Source of the DNA: Corallincola platygyrae
Lineage (GTDB): Bacteria > Pseudomonadota > Gammaproteobacteria > Enterobacterales > Neiellaceae
Assembly: GCF_039544265.1 (NCBI RefSeq)
Contig: NZ_BAABLI010000007.1
Coordinates: 62,001-126,000 of the forward strand
Length of the DNA stretch: 64,000 bases
Reading direction: 5' to 3'
Shown here piece by piece: positions 54,579-63,500 of the stretch. A program made the position numbers and the translations under genes. The notes below the pieces were generated by a model, which was given only the letters and a program-made list of their open reading frames with translations, ran no database searches and had not been told where the DNA came from. The number at the start of each line of letters is the position of its first letter. Position 1 is the stretch's first letter.

Positions 54579-54660
54579 CCCAGCAATGGAAGCCGCCAAC
54601 TCTTCTCTACGCTCTTCGAGAACAACAAACACTACGCCACCCAACCGCCACCTTAACAAA
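54579..54660 (+). repeat. spacer 3, related to spacer 1
   Basis: 82 bp between the last accessory gene and the convergent hydrolase. It begins near ATAAC, carries the shared element at 54598-54633 (27 of 36 matches to 52505-52540), and ends in CCTTAAC. It marks the end of the cassette-like row. Confidence 0.4.
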
Positions 54661-55926
54661 CTACTCCTCCAGCCAGTTCATCAAGCGTCGAGTGACATCA
54701 GGATGACTAAGCAGCTCCATGTGCGTCATTTGGAAAGCAACCCATTGGTTCGACGGCAAAAACGCAAGCGTGCGGTCGGGGTCTTTTTGTTGACCTAATG
54801 CGCTATTAAGCGGAACCAAGCCATCACCAACCAAATGGTTGGCTAACATGCTGCGCCTGGATGCTGTGGTTGCTGCAATGCAGTAGTGGTCAATATGTTC
54901 TGTCAAAGCCACGTGCTGATGCTCATTAGGTCTGGTATCAGATCGGCGGTGAGGCTGACCATGTTGGTCCATCCAATCATCATCCACAAGGTAGCCATAA
55001 CGTAGGTCCGTGATCCCAGCGCTACGTAGCTTTGTTAACCTGACAAAGGGCGCGGTATAAGGCGTTTTGTCGAGAACAACATCCACTTTGCTACCGGCTT
55101 TTTCCAACGGAGCACCATGGTGGGGCGTACCAAGATACACAATCTTGTTAACCCGCTGCAGCCAACGACATTGCTGTTGCTCCCCGTAATAGCAGGCGCT
55201 GCGTATCACCAGCCCTCCCATACTATGGGCAACCACGGCGATCTCCTTAATCTGCTCAGCAGAGTCCGAAAATAACTGCTCCAATTGCATTGATAGCTCT
55301 TTGCCGTTTTGTGAAATATGCCGACCAGAGTTGTACCGGAGATATACAGGGGTATAACCCAAATGCTCAGCCAACATCTCCCCATGGTTGACCACGGTTT
55401 CATTATCCTTGGCGTTCCATTGCAGGTCGTTCATGCACAAGCCGTGAATCATCAGCAAGATCCTTGGCGATGGATGATCGCTATGCTCTCGTGCTAAACA
55501 CTCTGGCGTAAGCAACTGCCCTTGGAAGCGAAGACTCATAGGCGTCGCAAGTGGATTAGCTGATTCCTCCAGGCGATCACCTACCACACCATTTAATGTG
55601 GCAATAATCGCTTCCCGCTCGGGCGTGCTGGGTTTGTCCTTATCGATGGCATCAAAGACTGGTTGTAGTTTTTGCAGGACTGCGTCGGCACTTTTTCCAA
55701 GCAGCGTGGTGATAGCGTAAATGGAGGCATAGCTGATGCGGGTGATGCCGCGAGTCTGACCCTCTGACTTTCCCTTTGGTGCACCAACCGATCGCCACAC
55801 AGATTGGTGTACACCCTCCGAGATGCGGGTCACTCCCGTGACCGCTTGGGTACCTAATAGGCTAATACCTCTGAGATCGGAAGCACGGAGATGCTTGATT
55901 AGATCCTTACTTTTCCATTTGGTCAT
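54661..55926 (-). CDS. alpha/beta hydrolase, PGAP1/lipase-like
   Basis: A 421-aa esterase or lipase. MIHGLCMNDLQW (oxyanion region near 159-170), the nucleophile elbow AHSMGG with Ser235, VGDGLVPLNSALG (Asp) and MTHMELLSHPDV (His) complete a catalytic triad. No signal peptide. An N-terminal helical region (about 1-110) precedes the hydrolase domain. Substrate unknown; a single gene. Confidence 0.85.
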   Translation of the reverse strand: MTKWKSKDLIKHLRASDLRGISLLGTQAVTGVTRISEGVHQSVWRSVGAPKGKSEGQTRGITRISYASIYAITTLLGKSADAVLQKLQPVFDAIDKDKPSTPEREAIIATLNGVVGDRLEESANPLATPMSLRFQGQLLTPECLAREHSDHPSPRILLMIHGLCMNDLQWNAKDNETVVNHGEMLAEHLGYTPVYLRYNSGRHISQNGKELSMQLEQLFSDSAEQIKEIAVVAHSMGGLVIRSACYYGEQQQCRWLQRVNKIVYLGTPHHGAPLEKAGSKVDVVLDKTPYTAPFVRLTKLRSAGITDLRYGYLVDDDWMDQHGQPHRRSDTRPNEHQHVALTEHIDHYCIAATTASRRSMLANHLVGDGLVPLNSALGQQKDPDRTLAFLPSNQWVAFQMTHMELLSHPDVTRRLMNWLEE

Positions 55927-56180
55927 GTTGGCTCCATGCTTGGACGGCTAGGGACTCGTTAAGGTAAAGAGCCATCGAAACGCTTACTATCAGACTAGTT
56001 CTAAAGTCCGACCAGTACACGGATATGAGTGACCCCAAGCGCAGAAAAGTTAACTTTGGCGGAATAGCGCATTCAAAAAGCGCATATGTTGATAGGCTGC
56101 TTTCACCACTAAGGCAAAGTGGATGAGGGCGAAAAGCGAGTATTGTTGACGCTAGAAATGACCCGTTTCTACGAAGAGAA

Positions 56181-57503
56181 TCAATCTACTTCAAGCAGTT
56201 CCATCCGCTCGGCGACTAGCTTCTTGAACTGCTTTAACTCTTTGCCTGAAAGAGACTTAGCCATAGGGATATTGGCTTTCATGGCATCCACCGGACGGCC
56301 ATTGATATGAAATTCGTAATGAAGGTGCGCTCCACTTACCCTGCCAGTCGCACCAGACAGCGCAATCACTTGGCCGCGGCTTACACGTTGGCCCTTGCGC
56401 ACTTTGGATCTAGACAAGTGCAGATAGCGGGTGCGGTATGAGCCACCGTGGTCAATCACCACATATTTACCCGCGTAGCGGTGTTTGGCCACAAGGCTGA
56501 CCACGCCATCTCCAGCAGCCAAAATCGGTGTGCCGGTTGGGGTGGCAAAGTCGGTGCCGTTGTGGGGGGCGATTCGGCCTGTGACCGGGTGTTTGCGACG
56601 CGGATTGAAGTGGTCACTGATGCGGTAACGTTTCTTCAATGGCACACGGAGAAATGCTTTGGCTAAGCCCTGCCCTTGTGCATCATAGTAAGAGCCATCG
56701 CTATGGCGGAATGCCGAAAGTTGTTTTCCACGAACTTCAATCACCACCGCCTGAATATCGGTATTGCCAGTCCGTTCGCCATCAATCAGCTGCTCGTTGC
56801 GCAGCACAAAAAAGTTATCGCCGGCGCGGAAATCGCGGCCGAATTTCACCTTCTCTTTGAATAATCCCTCGATCTGTTGAACATCACGGGCAGTTAACCC
56901 CGCAGCAGCGGCAGATTGATAAAGGCTACCATGCACTTCGCCACGCAGCGGCACTGACTGCCACTCACCATCAACCAGTATCTCGTTGTAGGTAAAATGG
57001 CTATCGCTGACACGTTCGAAACGCACCTGGCGGGAAGGATCGAAATAGAGTTCTAACGCAGTCAACTCGCGGGTGAGGTCATCGACCCAAAAGCTCAGTC
57101 GGTTGCCGGGTTTTAGCGTATCCAGCGCAAGAATCGTCTGGTCACTCTCCAGCACCTGATACATGGTTTGTTGGCTGATGCCAATTTTGGAAAAGAGGCC
57201 GCTGAGGGTATCCCCCTGGGCAATGGTCAGTTGGATATTTGGTAATTCAACATCGACGGTTTCTTCGATGATGTCGCTGACAGGCTCAGCAGCATTCTGT
57301 GTTAAAGGCAGTTCAATTGAAATCGAGATAGGTGCATCAATGGGCGAACGGCTGGACGGCATCATCACGCCTACGGCTACCAGCAGCCCCACTCCCATCA
57401 GGATCATCCGCTGTTTAGAGGAGGAATTAAATCTATCTGCCGAAATAGCCGGAGGTAATACGTCACGTAGTCGCGCTAATGATTGAGTAAGCCATTGCTG
57501 CAT
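56181..57503 (-). CDS. M23 endopeptidase, MepM/OapA-like
   Basis: A 440-aa membrane-anchored peptidoglycan endopeptidase. A helix at about 31-50 anchors it; LysM/OapA-type domain at about 95-170 (IAQGDTLSGLFSKIGIS); the LytM domain near 300-420 has HNGTDFATPTGTPI, then KYVVIDHGGSYRTRYLHLS and GAHLHYEFHING, all zinc ligands kept. It cuts peptide crosslinks during growth, as E. coli MepM does. Start ATG 57503 fits; the longer frame to 57560 adds nothing. Confidence 0.9.
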   Translation of the reverse strand: MQQWLTQSLARLRDVLPPAISADRFNSSSKQRMILMGVGLLVAVGVMMPSSRSPIDAPISISIELPLTQNAAEPVSDIIEETVDVELPNIQLTIAQGDTLSGLFSKIGISQQTMYQVLESDQTILALDTLKPGNRLSFWVDDLTRELTALELYFDPSRQVRFERVSDSHFTYNEILVDGEWQSVPLRGEVHGSLYQSAAAAGLTARDVQQIEGLFKEKVKFGRDFRAGDNFFVLRNEQLIDGERTGNTDIQAVVIEVRGKQLSAFRHSDGSYYDAQGQGLAKAFLRVPLKKRYRISDHFNPRRKHPVTGRIAPHNGTDFATPTGTPILAAGDGVVSLVAKHRYAGKYVVIDHGGSYRTRYLHLSRSKVRKGQRVSRGQVIALSGATGRVSGAHLHYEFHINGRPVDAMKANIPMAKSLSGKELKQFKKLVAERMELLEVD

Positions 57504-57722
57504 GATTACGTAGTGCTCCGCTCGCTGATGCTCTGAAAAATCGAGCAAGGAGCATGTCAAAGAACCGCTGGGCGGTCAAACCACACAGCATGCTTTCTAG
57601 ATCTGGGGCAAATAGCGTTTAGCCAAGCAGATCTTAATTAGGCTCTTTAACCAAGCTCAACTTTCCTCTGTTAAACTTGCACTAAGCTGTTAACCAATGC
57701 ATTTTCAAAGCTTGCTAACACT

Positions 57723-58271
57723 ATGAAATTATTGATTGCCTCCGATATCCATGGCTGTGCCCACGCCACCCGCGAGTTGATGCTCTGCTTTCATCAGGAT
57801 GATTTTGATTATCTGGTACTGCTGGGAGATATCCTGAATCACGGCCCACGCAATCCCCTGCCCCTTGGTTATGACCCTCAGGCCACTGCAGAGCTGTTGA
57901 ATCAGGATGCGGATCGAATTATCGCCGTACGTGGTAACTGCGACAGTGAAGTAGACCAGATGATGCTGACATTTCCGATGATGGCGGATTACAACCAGTT
58001 GCTGATTAATGAGCGCCGCTGGTTTCTGAGCCACGGCCATCAATATGGGCCGGATAGCTTACCGCCACTGCGCAGTCATGACGTGTTTGTCTCAGGCCAT
58101 GTGCATGTGCCAGAGATTATTCAGGGACCGCACTGCTACCTGTTGAACCCGGGATCAATCACCATGCCTCGAGGCGGACACCCGGCGACATACGCGGTTT
58201 ATGATAACGAGAGGATTAGCATCCATCGTTTGGATGACGATGTTGTGGTTAATGAGTTGAAGTTAGCGTAA
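57723..58271 (+). CDS. yfcE: YfcE metallophosphodiesterase
   Basis: A 182-aa calcineurin-fold phosphodiesterase with D8-x-H10, GDIxxHGPRNPLP, GNCD, SHGHQYG and SGHVHVPEI, the full set of metal ligands of YfcE. It cleaves phosphodiesters in vitro; the cellular substrate is unknown. A single gene. Confidence 0.93.
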   Translation: MKLLIASDIHGCAHATRELMLCFHQDDFDYLVLLGDILNHGPRNPLPLGYDPQATAELLNQDADRIIAVRGNCDSEVDQMMLTFPMMADYNQLLINERRWFLSHGHQYGPDSLPPLRSHDVFVSGHVHVPEIIQGPHCYLLNPGSITMPRGGHPATYAVYDNERISIHRLDDDVVVNELKLA

Positions 58272-58371
58272 TAACTACCTGACTTGTCTCTCTGATGGGA
58301 GATAGATCTTTTTTTGTTTGTTGACCATGTGCTACGGTCACTAACCCAATTTCAATGGAATGAGATTAGAT

Positions 58372-58959
58372 ATGGCACTACCAGATTTCGCTTGGCAAAT
58401 GGATAATAAAACCTCGCTGGTATCTCCGCTGATTAGAGAAGAGTTGACCGGACAGGTTTTCCGCTTCGCTGTAACTCGCAAAGAACTTCCCACCATACGC
58501 AGGCAAGTATTCCACCAAAGCAAAGACATAGATCGCATTACCCGAGAGGAAATACTTAAAGCCTTTGATGTTATGCTGCCGGGAGACCGTACCTGCTATA
58601 TTGAAGCTGTTTTGATTAAACCATTAAGTCGCCGAACGGCAGAAAGCAAAAATGGTGACTATGACCAAATTTCGGATGGCGTTTCAGCAGTAGGAGCAGC
58701 CGCTGTAGGTGGAATATCGGGCTTCTTAACTACTGTTTATACTGGCAACCCCAAAGTTGGTAAACAAGTAGGCGCAGGGGTAACTACTGGAACGGGGTAT
58801 GTATTAAACAAAGCCATCAGAGATGCGCTTCCAACGCTGCATGAAAACGATGTTTTGTTCTACCTGCACGCCTATGTAAGCGGTGGCATAGGTCCTCAAG
58901 TTAGATCCAGAATGCGAATAATCAAGCCGAGTGAATACTTAAAAAACCCTTATAGGTGA
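58372..58959 (+). CDS. unknown protein with a glycine-zipper-like middle
   Basis: A 195-aa protein starting MALPDFAWQMDN. Residues about 99-150 are Gly/Ala-rich with spaced Gly (AVGAAAVGGISG, VGKQVGAGVTTGTG), a glycine-zipper-like stretch that could insert in a membrane. The rest is charged. ATG 58372 was chosen over ATG 58360, which would sit right on the GGA ribosome-site candidate; either is possible. Followed 4 bp later by a small membrane protein. No family recognised. Confidence 0.55.
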   Translation: MALPDFAWQMDNKTSLVSPLIREELTGQVFRFAVTRKELPTIRRQVFHQSKDIDRITREEILKAFDVMLPGDRTCYIEAVLIKPLSRRTAESKNGDYDQISDGVSAVGAAAVGGISGFLTTVYTGNPKVGKQVGAGVTTGTGYVLNKAIRDALPTLHENDVLFYLHAYVSGGIGPQVRSRMRIIKPSEYLKNPYR

Positions 58960-58963
58960 TGAC

Positions 58964-59191
58964 ATGATGGACATAATGCAGTGGGTATTAATGGCTCTGG
59001 CGTACTGGTTTGTAGTAGCCAAGCTAACCCCTGAACGTTACCAACATTGGGCAGGAAGAGTATTGTTTGTCTTAGGCTTGATAGCTTCCTTTGCTTTCGC
59101 AGGGAGTGGCGCCGCTGCATACACTATTACTGCGGTTTGCATAGGATCTGTGTACTCCTTCAAAACTCCCCATAGATCTCAAAGTGCCTAA
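58964..59191 (+). CDS. small membrane protein of unknown function
   Basis: A 75-aa protein with two or three helices (about 5-22, 30-47, 47-66). It begins with MM and lies 4 bp after the glycine-rich protein, so the two form a pair, perhaps a membrane complex. A terminator follows. Confidence 0.55.
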   Translation: MMDIMQWVLMALAYWFVVAKLTPERYQHWAGRVLFVLGLIASFAFAGSGAAAYTITAVCIGSVYSFKTPHRSQSA

Positions 59192-59233
59192 AAAGCCTCC
59201 TCACCAAATCGTCTCCCATGGGAGAAGAAATCG

Positions 59234-59264
59234 AAAGCCCTCTCGCTTCAGAGAGGGCTTAATC
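59234..59264. terminator. terminator between convergent units
   Basis: AAAGCCCTCTC-GCTTCA-GAGAGGGCTT: a 10-bp stem between the small membrane protein and the convergent zinc-ribbon gene. The T tract is short on the plus strand. Confidence 0.75.
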
Positions 59265-59274
59265 TTAACTCGCT

Positions 59275-59832
59275 TTAACGCTTAGTCGTGTATGGGTCTG
59301 AAGCCAGCAAGTAGTCTTTTAGCTCTGCAGCGTTTTCCTGCTCTGCCAACCAATCACGTATCTCGCGCAGGCGACGATAGTTTTCAGCCCCGAACTTTTC
59401 GATATAGTGCTTCTCAAAGTTCTGCTTGGTTTTGTCTGACTTAACCTTGTCCTGCCAGTGCTGGGTTACCAGAGTGTTGAGGATGTCCGCCAGGCCGCTG
59501 GCTTTAATCAGCTCCCACTCGCCTTTATCTAACCAGATACCACCAACTGCAGCGCTGTAATCGATACGGTGTGGTACGTCAGTGGAGATTTTCAGCTTAC
59601 GCATCAAGCGGCCTGAAATTGGGCAGGCAATCGCGTGTTGAGTATCCGTGGCCTCAATCTCTTCGATCATCAGATCGGACATTAATAACTGGTCCGGGTT
59701 TTCTGCCTTCCAGCCAACGAAATGTTCGGTTAGTACCCAAACCCCACCACAATAGTCGCAGACATCGGCCTTAAACAAACCATCCAGCAATTGTGGCTGC
59801 AGGCGCCCTTCGTTACAACATGTACAGTTCAT
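59275..59832 (-). CDS. zinc-ribbon (zf-TFIIB-like) protein
   Basis: A 185-aa protein beginning MNCTCCNEGRLQ with CxxC-type pairs and DVCDYCGGVWV, a TFIIB-like zinc ribbon, followed by a second ribbon-like part without all cysteines (ACPISGRLM, AVGGIWLDKGEWE) and a helical C-terminus. ATG 59832 has AAAGGGAAG upstream; a longer frame to 59901 overlaps the PLD gene. It is the third gene of the minus-strand operon with the PLD-like protein and the giant ATPase. Confidence 0.75.
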   Translation of the reverse strand: MNCTCCNEGRLQPQLLDGLFKADVCDYCGGVWVLTEHFVGWKAENPDQLLMSDLMIEEIEATDTQHAIACPISGRLMRKLKISTDVPHRIDYSAAVGGIWLDKGEWELIKASGLADILNTLVTQHWQDKVKSDKTKQNFEKHYIEKFGAENYRRLREIRDWLAEQENAAELKDYLLASDPYTTKR

Positions 59833-59872
59833 GAATGCTTCCCTTTCACATATACGGAGTGCACTGCCCGGC

Positions 59873-60574
59873 TCAGGCAAACTGCGCCCATAAAGTTTCA
59901 AATTGTTTTTGGAACGGTTTCACCAATGATTCGCTTTGTGTTACCAGAATGTTCTCTTCGTTCTTGTCTGTGGCACTGCGGGTCCAGTTAAAACTGCCAT
60001 TCAGCAAGGTGTCACCATCCACCACCATAAACTTGTGATGCATATGGTATGGCGATGTATCCATGCGCAGGTCAACCCCTTTGCGCTGCAGATAATCAAC
60101 ATCACTACCTGCATCATTCGCCTTGTCGTTGTCAGTTACCACGCGCACAGTGACGCCCCGTCGATGCGCCTTCAGAATGGCCTCGGTGATCCTGTCATCC
60201 GAAATAGTAAACACACAGATATCCAATGACTTCTTAGCTTGATGACACAAGTCCAGGATCTGACGCAGACAAGTATTGCCAGGGCTAAAACACGCACGCT
60301 CGACACCCTTTTTATTGCTGGTCGGTGTCGACAACGTTTTGACTACTCGCTCCAGCCAGTTCATTGTTTTTATCACGGCTTGGCTGTCACCAGGAGACTT
60401 ACTGAGTTGCTCGCGGGCAATGGCAAACGCCTTGTTACGTAGAAAGCTCTGTTTCTCGCTTGGCAGTTGGGCAACAGTGGCCGCCAACGTGCGGCGCTCA
60501 TCATCGTCTAATCGACCGTCAGCAAAGCTTTCAATTAGCTGGTGTTCAAGCTCGGCGATGTTTGGCTGTTCCAT
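59873..60574 (-). CDS. phospholipase D-like protein with one HKD motif
   Basis: A 233-aa protein. The N-terminal half is helical (about 1-75, TerB-like in feel). The C-terminal PLD domain has HHKFMVVDGD, fitting HxKx4D, then NGSFNWT. With one HKD it should dimerise, as Nuc-type nucleases and PLD6-like enzymes do. Substrate (DNA, lipid) unknown. It lies 6 bp after the giant ATPase gene. Confidence 0.85.
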   Translation of the reverse strand: MEQPNIAELEHQLIESFADGRLDDDERRTLAATVAQLPSEKQSFLRNKAFAIAREQLSKSPGDSQAVIKTMNWLERVVKTLSTPTSNKKGVERACFSPGNTCLRQILDLCHQAKKSLDICVFTISDDRITEAILKAHRRGVTVRVVTDNDKANDAGSDVDYLQRKGVDLRMDTSPYHMHHKFMVVDGDTLLNGSFNWTRSATDKNEENILVTQSESLVKPFQKQFETLWAQFA

Positions 60575-60580
60575 CGGCTG

Positions 60581-63500
60581 CTACTCCATTTCCTCTGTTA
60601 GCGACTTGCTACCAGATTTGGCCCCGGTTTTAGCCAGTTGGGCTTCCAGCTGACCGATATTTTTCAGCAGGATATCGATCTGCTTACTCTCGTGATTGCT
60701 AAGTTTTTGGGTTTCAGCAAACAACCGCAGCAATTCAGCGATCTGTTTTGCCATCCGCTCCAGTCCCGGGATAGGTTGATTAACTACCTCCACACGCGAC
60801 AGTGACTTGGAGAACACCTTGGCAAGCACCAGAAACGCTTTGGCTGACTTATTGAATTTGGTGCGTGAAGCCGCGTGTTGCTGTTCAATGATCTCAACCT
60901 GTCGGCCGCTTGCCTCGCGTTGAGACTCGGCCAGGTTATTGAGCGCCTGAACCGTCTGAGCACCGACCTCTTTCACTCCATCCTGCTGACCGTCAATCAG
61001 AGACACCGCCTGTTTTACGCCTGCCACCAGGTCATACAGTTGAGACACCACTTGCGTGCCGGTATCAGCGTCATCACCACCCAGCGAACGGGCACGAACA
61101 AAGTCAGCTTTAATCTGCTGCCAACGCTGTGCTTCCTGCTCGCTGTGTGTATCACGCATCTCACCCAGTTTGAGCAAGTTCTCTTCGGCGCCACCGGTCA
61201 GAAGCTGCGCTTCGCCCAAGTAGTGGTCAGCAATGACTTGCTGCAGTTCGGCGTCATTCATCACGGCAGAGATTTTTTCTGCCATCTTGTTCATGTTTCG
61301 ATAAGAGCCCTGCAGCTTAAAGGCAGGCTCGGTACGATATTTCTCTGCCTGAGATGCACTGACAATGTACTGCTTGTTTACCTTCAGCAGCACATCACGC
61401 ACCACCATCAACTTACGCAGCACATCGAGGATCTCGTTCACCTCGGCGCCACTGTAGCTATGGCTCAGGTCATTGGTATTTAGCGTGTTAGTCTCAACCA
61501 TGCTGACAAAGCGATAGAGATCTTTCATATCCCGCGTTGCCAGCGGCTGAAGCACAGCGTTTGAGGTCAGGCTGTTCTCGATATAACTGAGCGCAAACTG
61601 CTCATCCATTCCACCTAGCACTTCACCCAGGTTGTAGATATCCGCACGGTTGGCCAGCATATCTGGGATTTTGAACACCTCACCGGATTCGGTGTAAGGG
61701 TTACCCGCCATCACCACGCAGAACTTCTTGCCGCGCATATCGTAGGTTTTTGACTGGCCCTGCCAGACGCCTTCAATGCGTCGGGTACCATCACACAGCG
61801 AGATAAACTTCTGCAGAAACTCTGGATTGGTATGCTGAATATCATCCAGATAAAGCATCACGTTGCTGCCCATCTCCAACGCCAGATTGAGCTTATCCAG
61901 CTCTTGTTTGGCGGTGGCGTTAGGCGCCTGAGTCGGGTCCAGTGAATCCACTTCATGACCGAGTGACGGACAGTTGATCTTCATAAAGATCAGGCCGAGT
62001 CGGTTAGCCACATACTCCATCAGGGTGGTCTTACCGTAACCCGGTGGTGAGATCATCATCAGCAAACCCATCAGGTCGGTTCGCTTGTTCTCCCCCACGG
62101 TACCCATCTGTTTGGCCAGGTTGTCACCAATAATGGGCAGGTAAACCTCGTTGATCAGTCGGTTGCGCACAAACGAGCTAAGTGGACGTGACACAAACTC
62201 ATGCAGCTTAAGCTGTTTACGGCGATCTGAGATCACCTGCTGACGCACTTCCAGATAGTGATGATACTTAGGAACAAAGTCGTCACGGTGAGACTGGTAA
62301 TTCGCCAGGAAACTGTCGAGACGCAGCTTAAGCGCTTGCTGTTCGATACGTTCGTGCTCGCCCAGCAACTCATCCACGGTAAAGTTGAGATCGGCTTCGC
62401 TGTGACGACGCCCTACTCGCTCTTCAGCATTGATAATGGCCACAGCCTCAGCAATGTAAGGCGCGCAATCAGCAAGCTTATCGCCCTGGCTATCAACCAT
62501 GGCAGTCAGCCAGCTCTGGGTCAGAGCCCAGCGGTCTCCGGCCAAACCTTTAAGTTGTGACAGCGCAGTTTCGAAAACTTGGAATGTTCTTCCGGTGCTT
62601 AACGCTTGTTTAAGTGAAGCGACTAAGCGATCGGCATATTTACTGGTAACAAATTCAGTGCGGTCGCGGGCCAGCTCTTCTACCAGGTATACAGCAGCCG
62701 TTCTTATCTCCAGCTCAGACGCCGGAATGGGATGCTGTTGTATGAAGGCAGACAAACAATCAGTGACTTCCTGCTGTAACAGGGTCAGCGCCTGGTTGCT
62801 GGAAAACAGGCTTTGCATGGTAACGGCAGAGCGTGCGCGCTCAACCCAGCCTTTTACTGCGTTTGATTGCTGATTGTTGGCCCAGAATACGATCGCCAGA
62901 CCACGGCTCTTCGGGTCATATACCAGTAGATCCACACTGGCTTTAAGCGGCACGACGGCGGCCAGGATCCGACCGGCATCATGGTCGTGAACGCCTTTTT
63001 GATAGCCCTCTTTGTAGCGTGGTGCAGCAAACTCACGCACTTTCTTGATCAGGGCTTCCTGATCAGACACCAGCTGTCTGAGGCTTTCAGGGCTCAGGTC
63101 ATCCTGATACTGCTCAGCGGCATCGAGGATCTGCCCGGCCAGATATTCAGCTCGGTATAGTGCAGGCGATTCTGACGGCAGCTCAGCCTGCCAGAAGTCA
63201 CTGAGTTCAACCAAACGTTGGTCATCAACCGCCTCGAAGTAATCGGTGCCGGTCAGGTGATAATTCAGCACCTTGTTACGCGGCAGGATGGTGATATCCA
63301 ACGGCTGAGTGTTAACACTGAATTTGTGGCGAGGACCCAGTTTGATGACGTTGCCGCCCTCTTCGTAGATCTCACTTTTGTCGCGAAGCGATTTAAGGGC
63401 CTGGTCTTTGCCCATTTTAAAGCGGGCATCGATGTCATCGGCTTTTACTGGGTCGTCCAGTTGCCGAAGCTGCTCGCTGATCTCGCGTACTTTAAGTACC

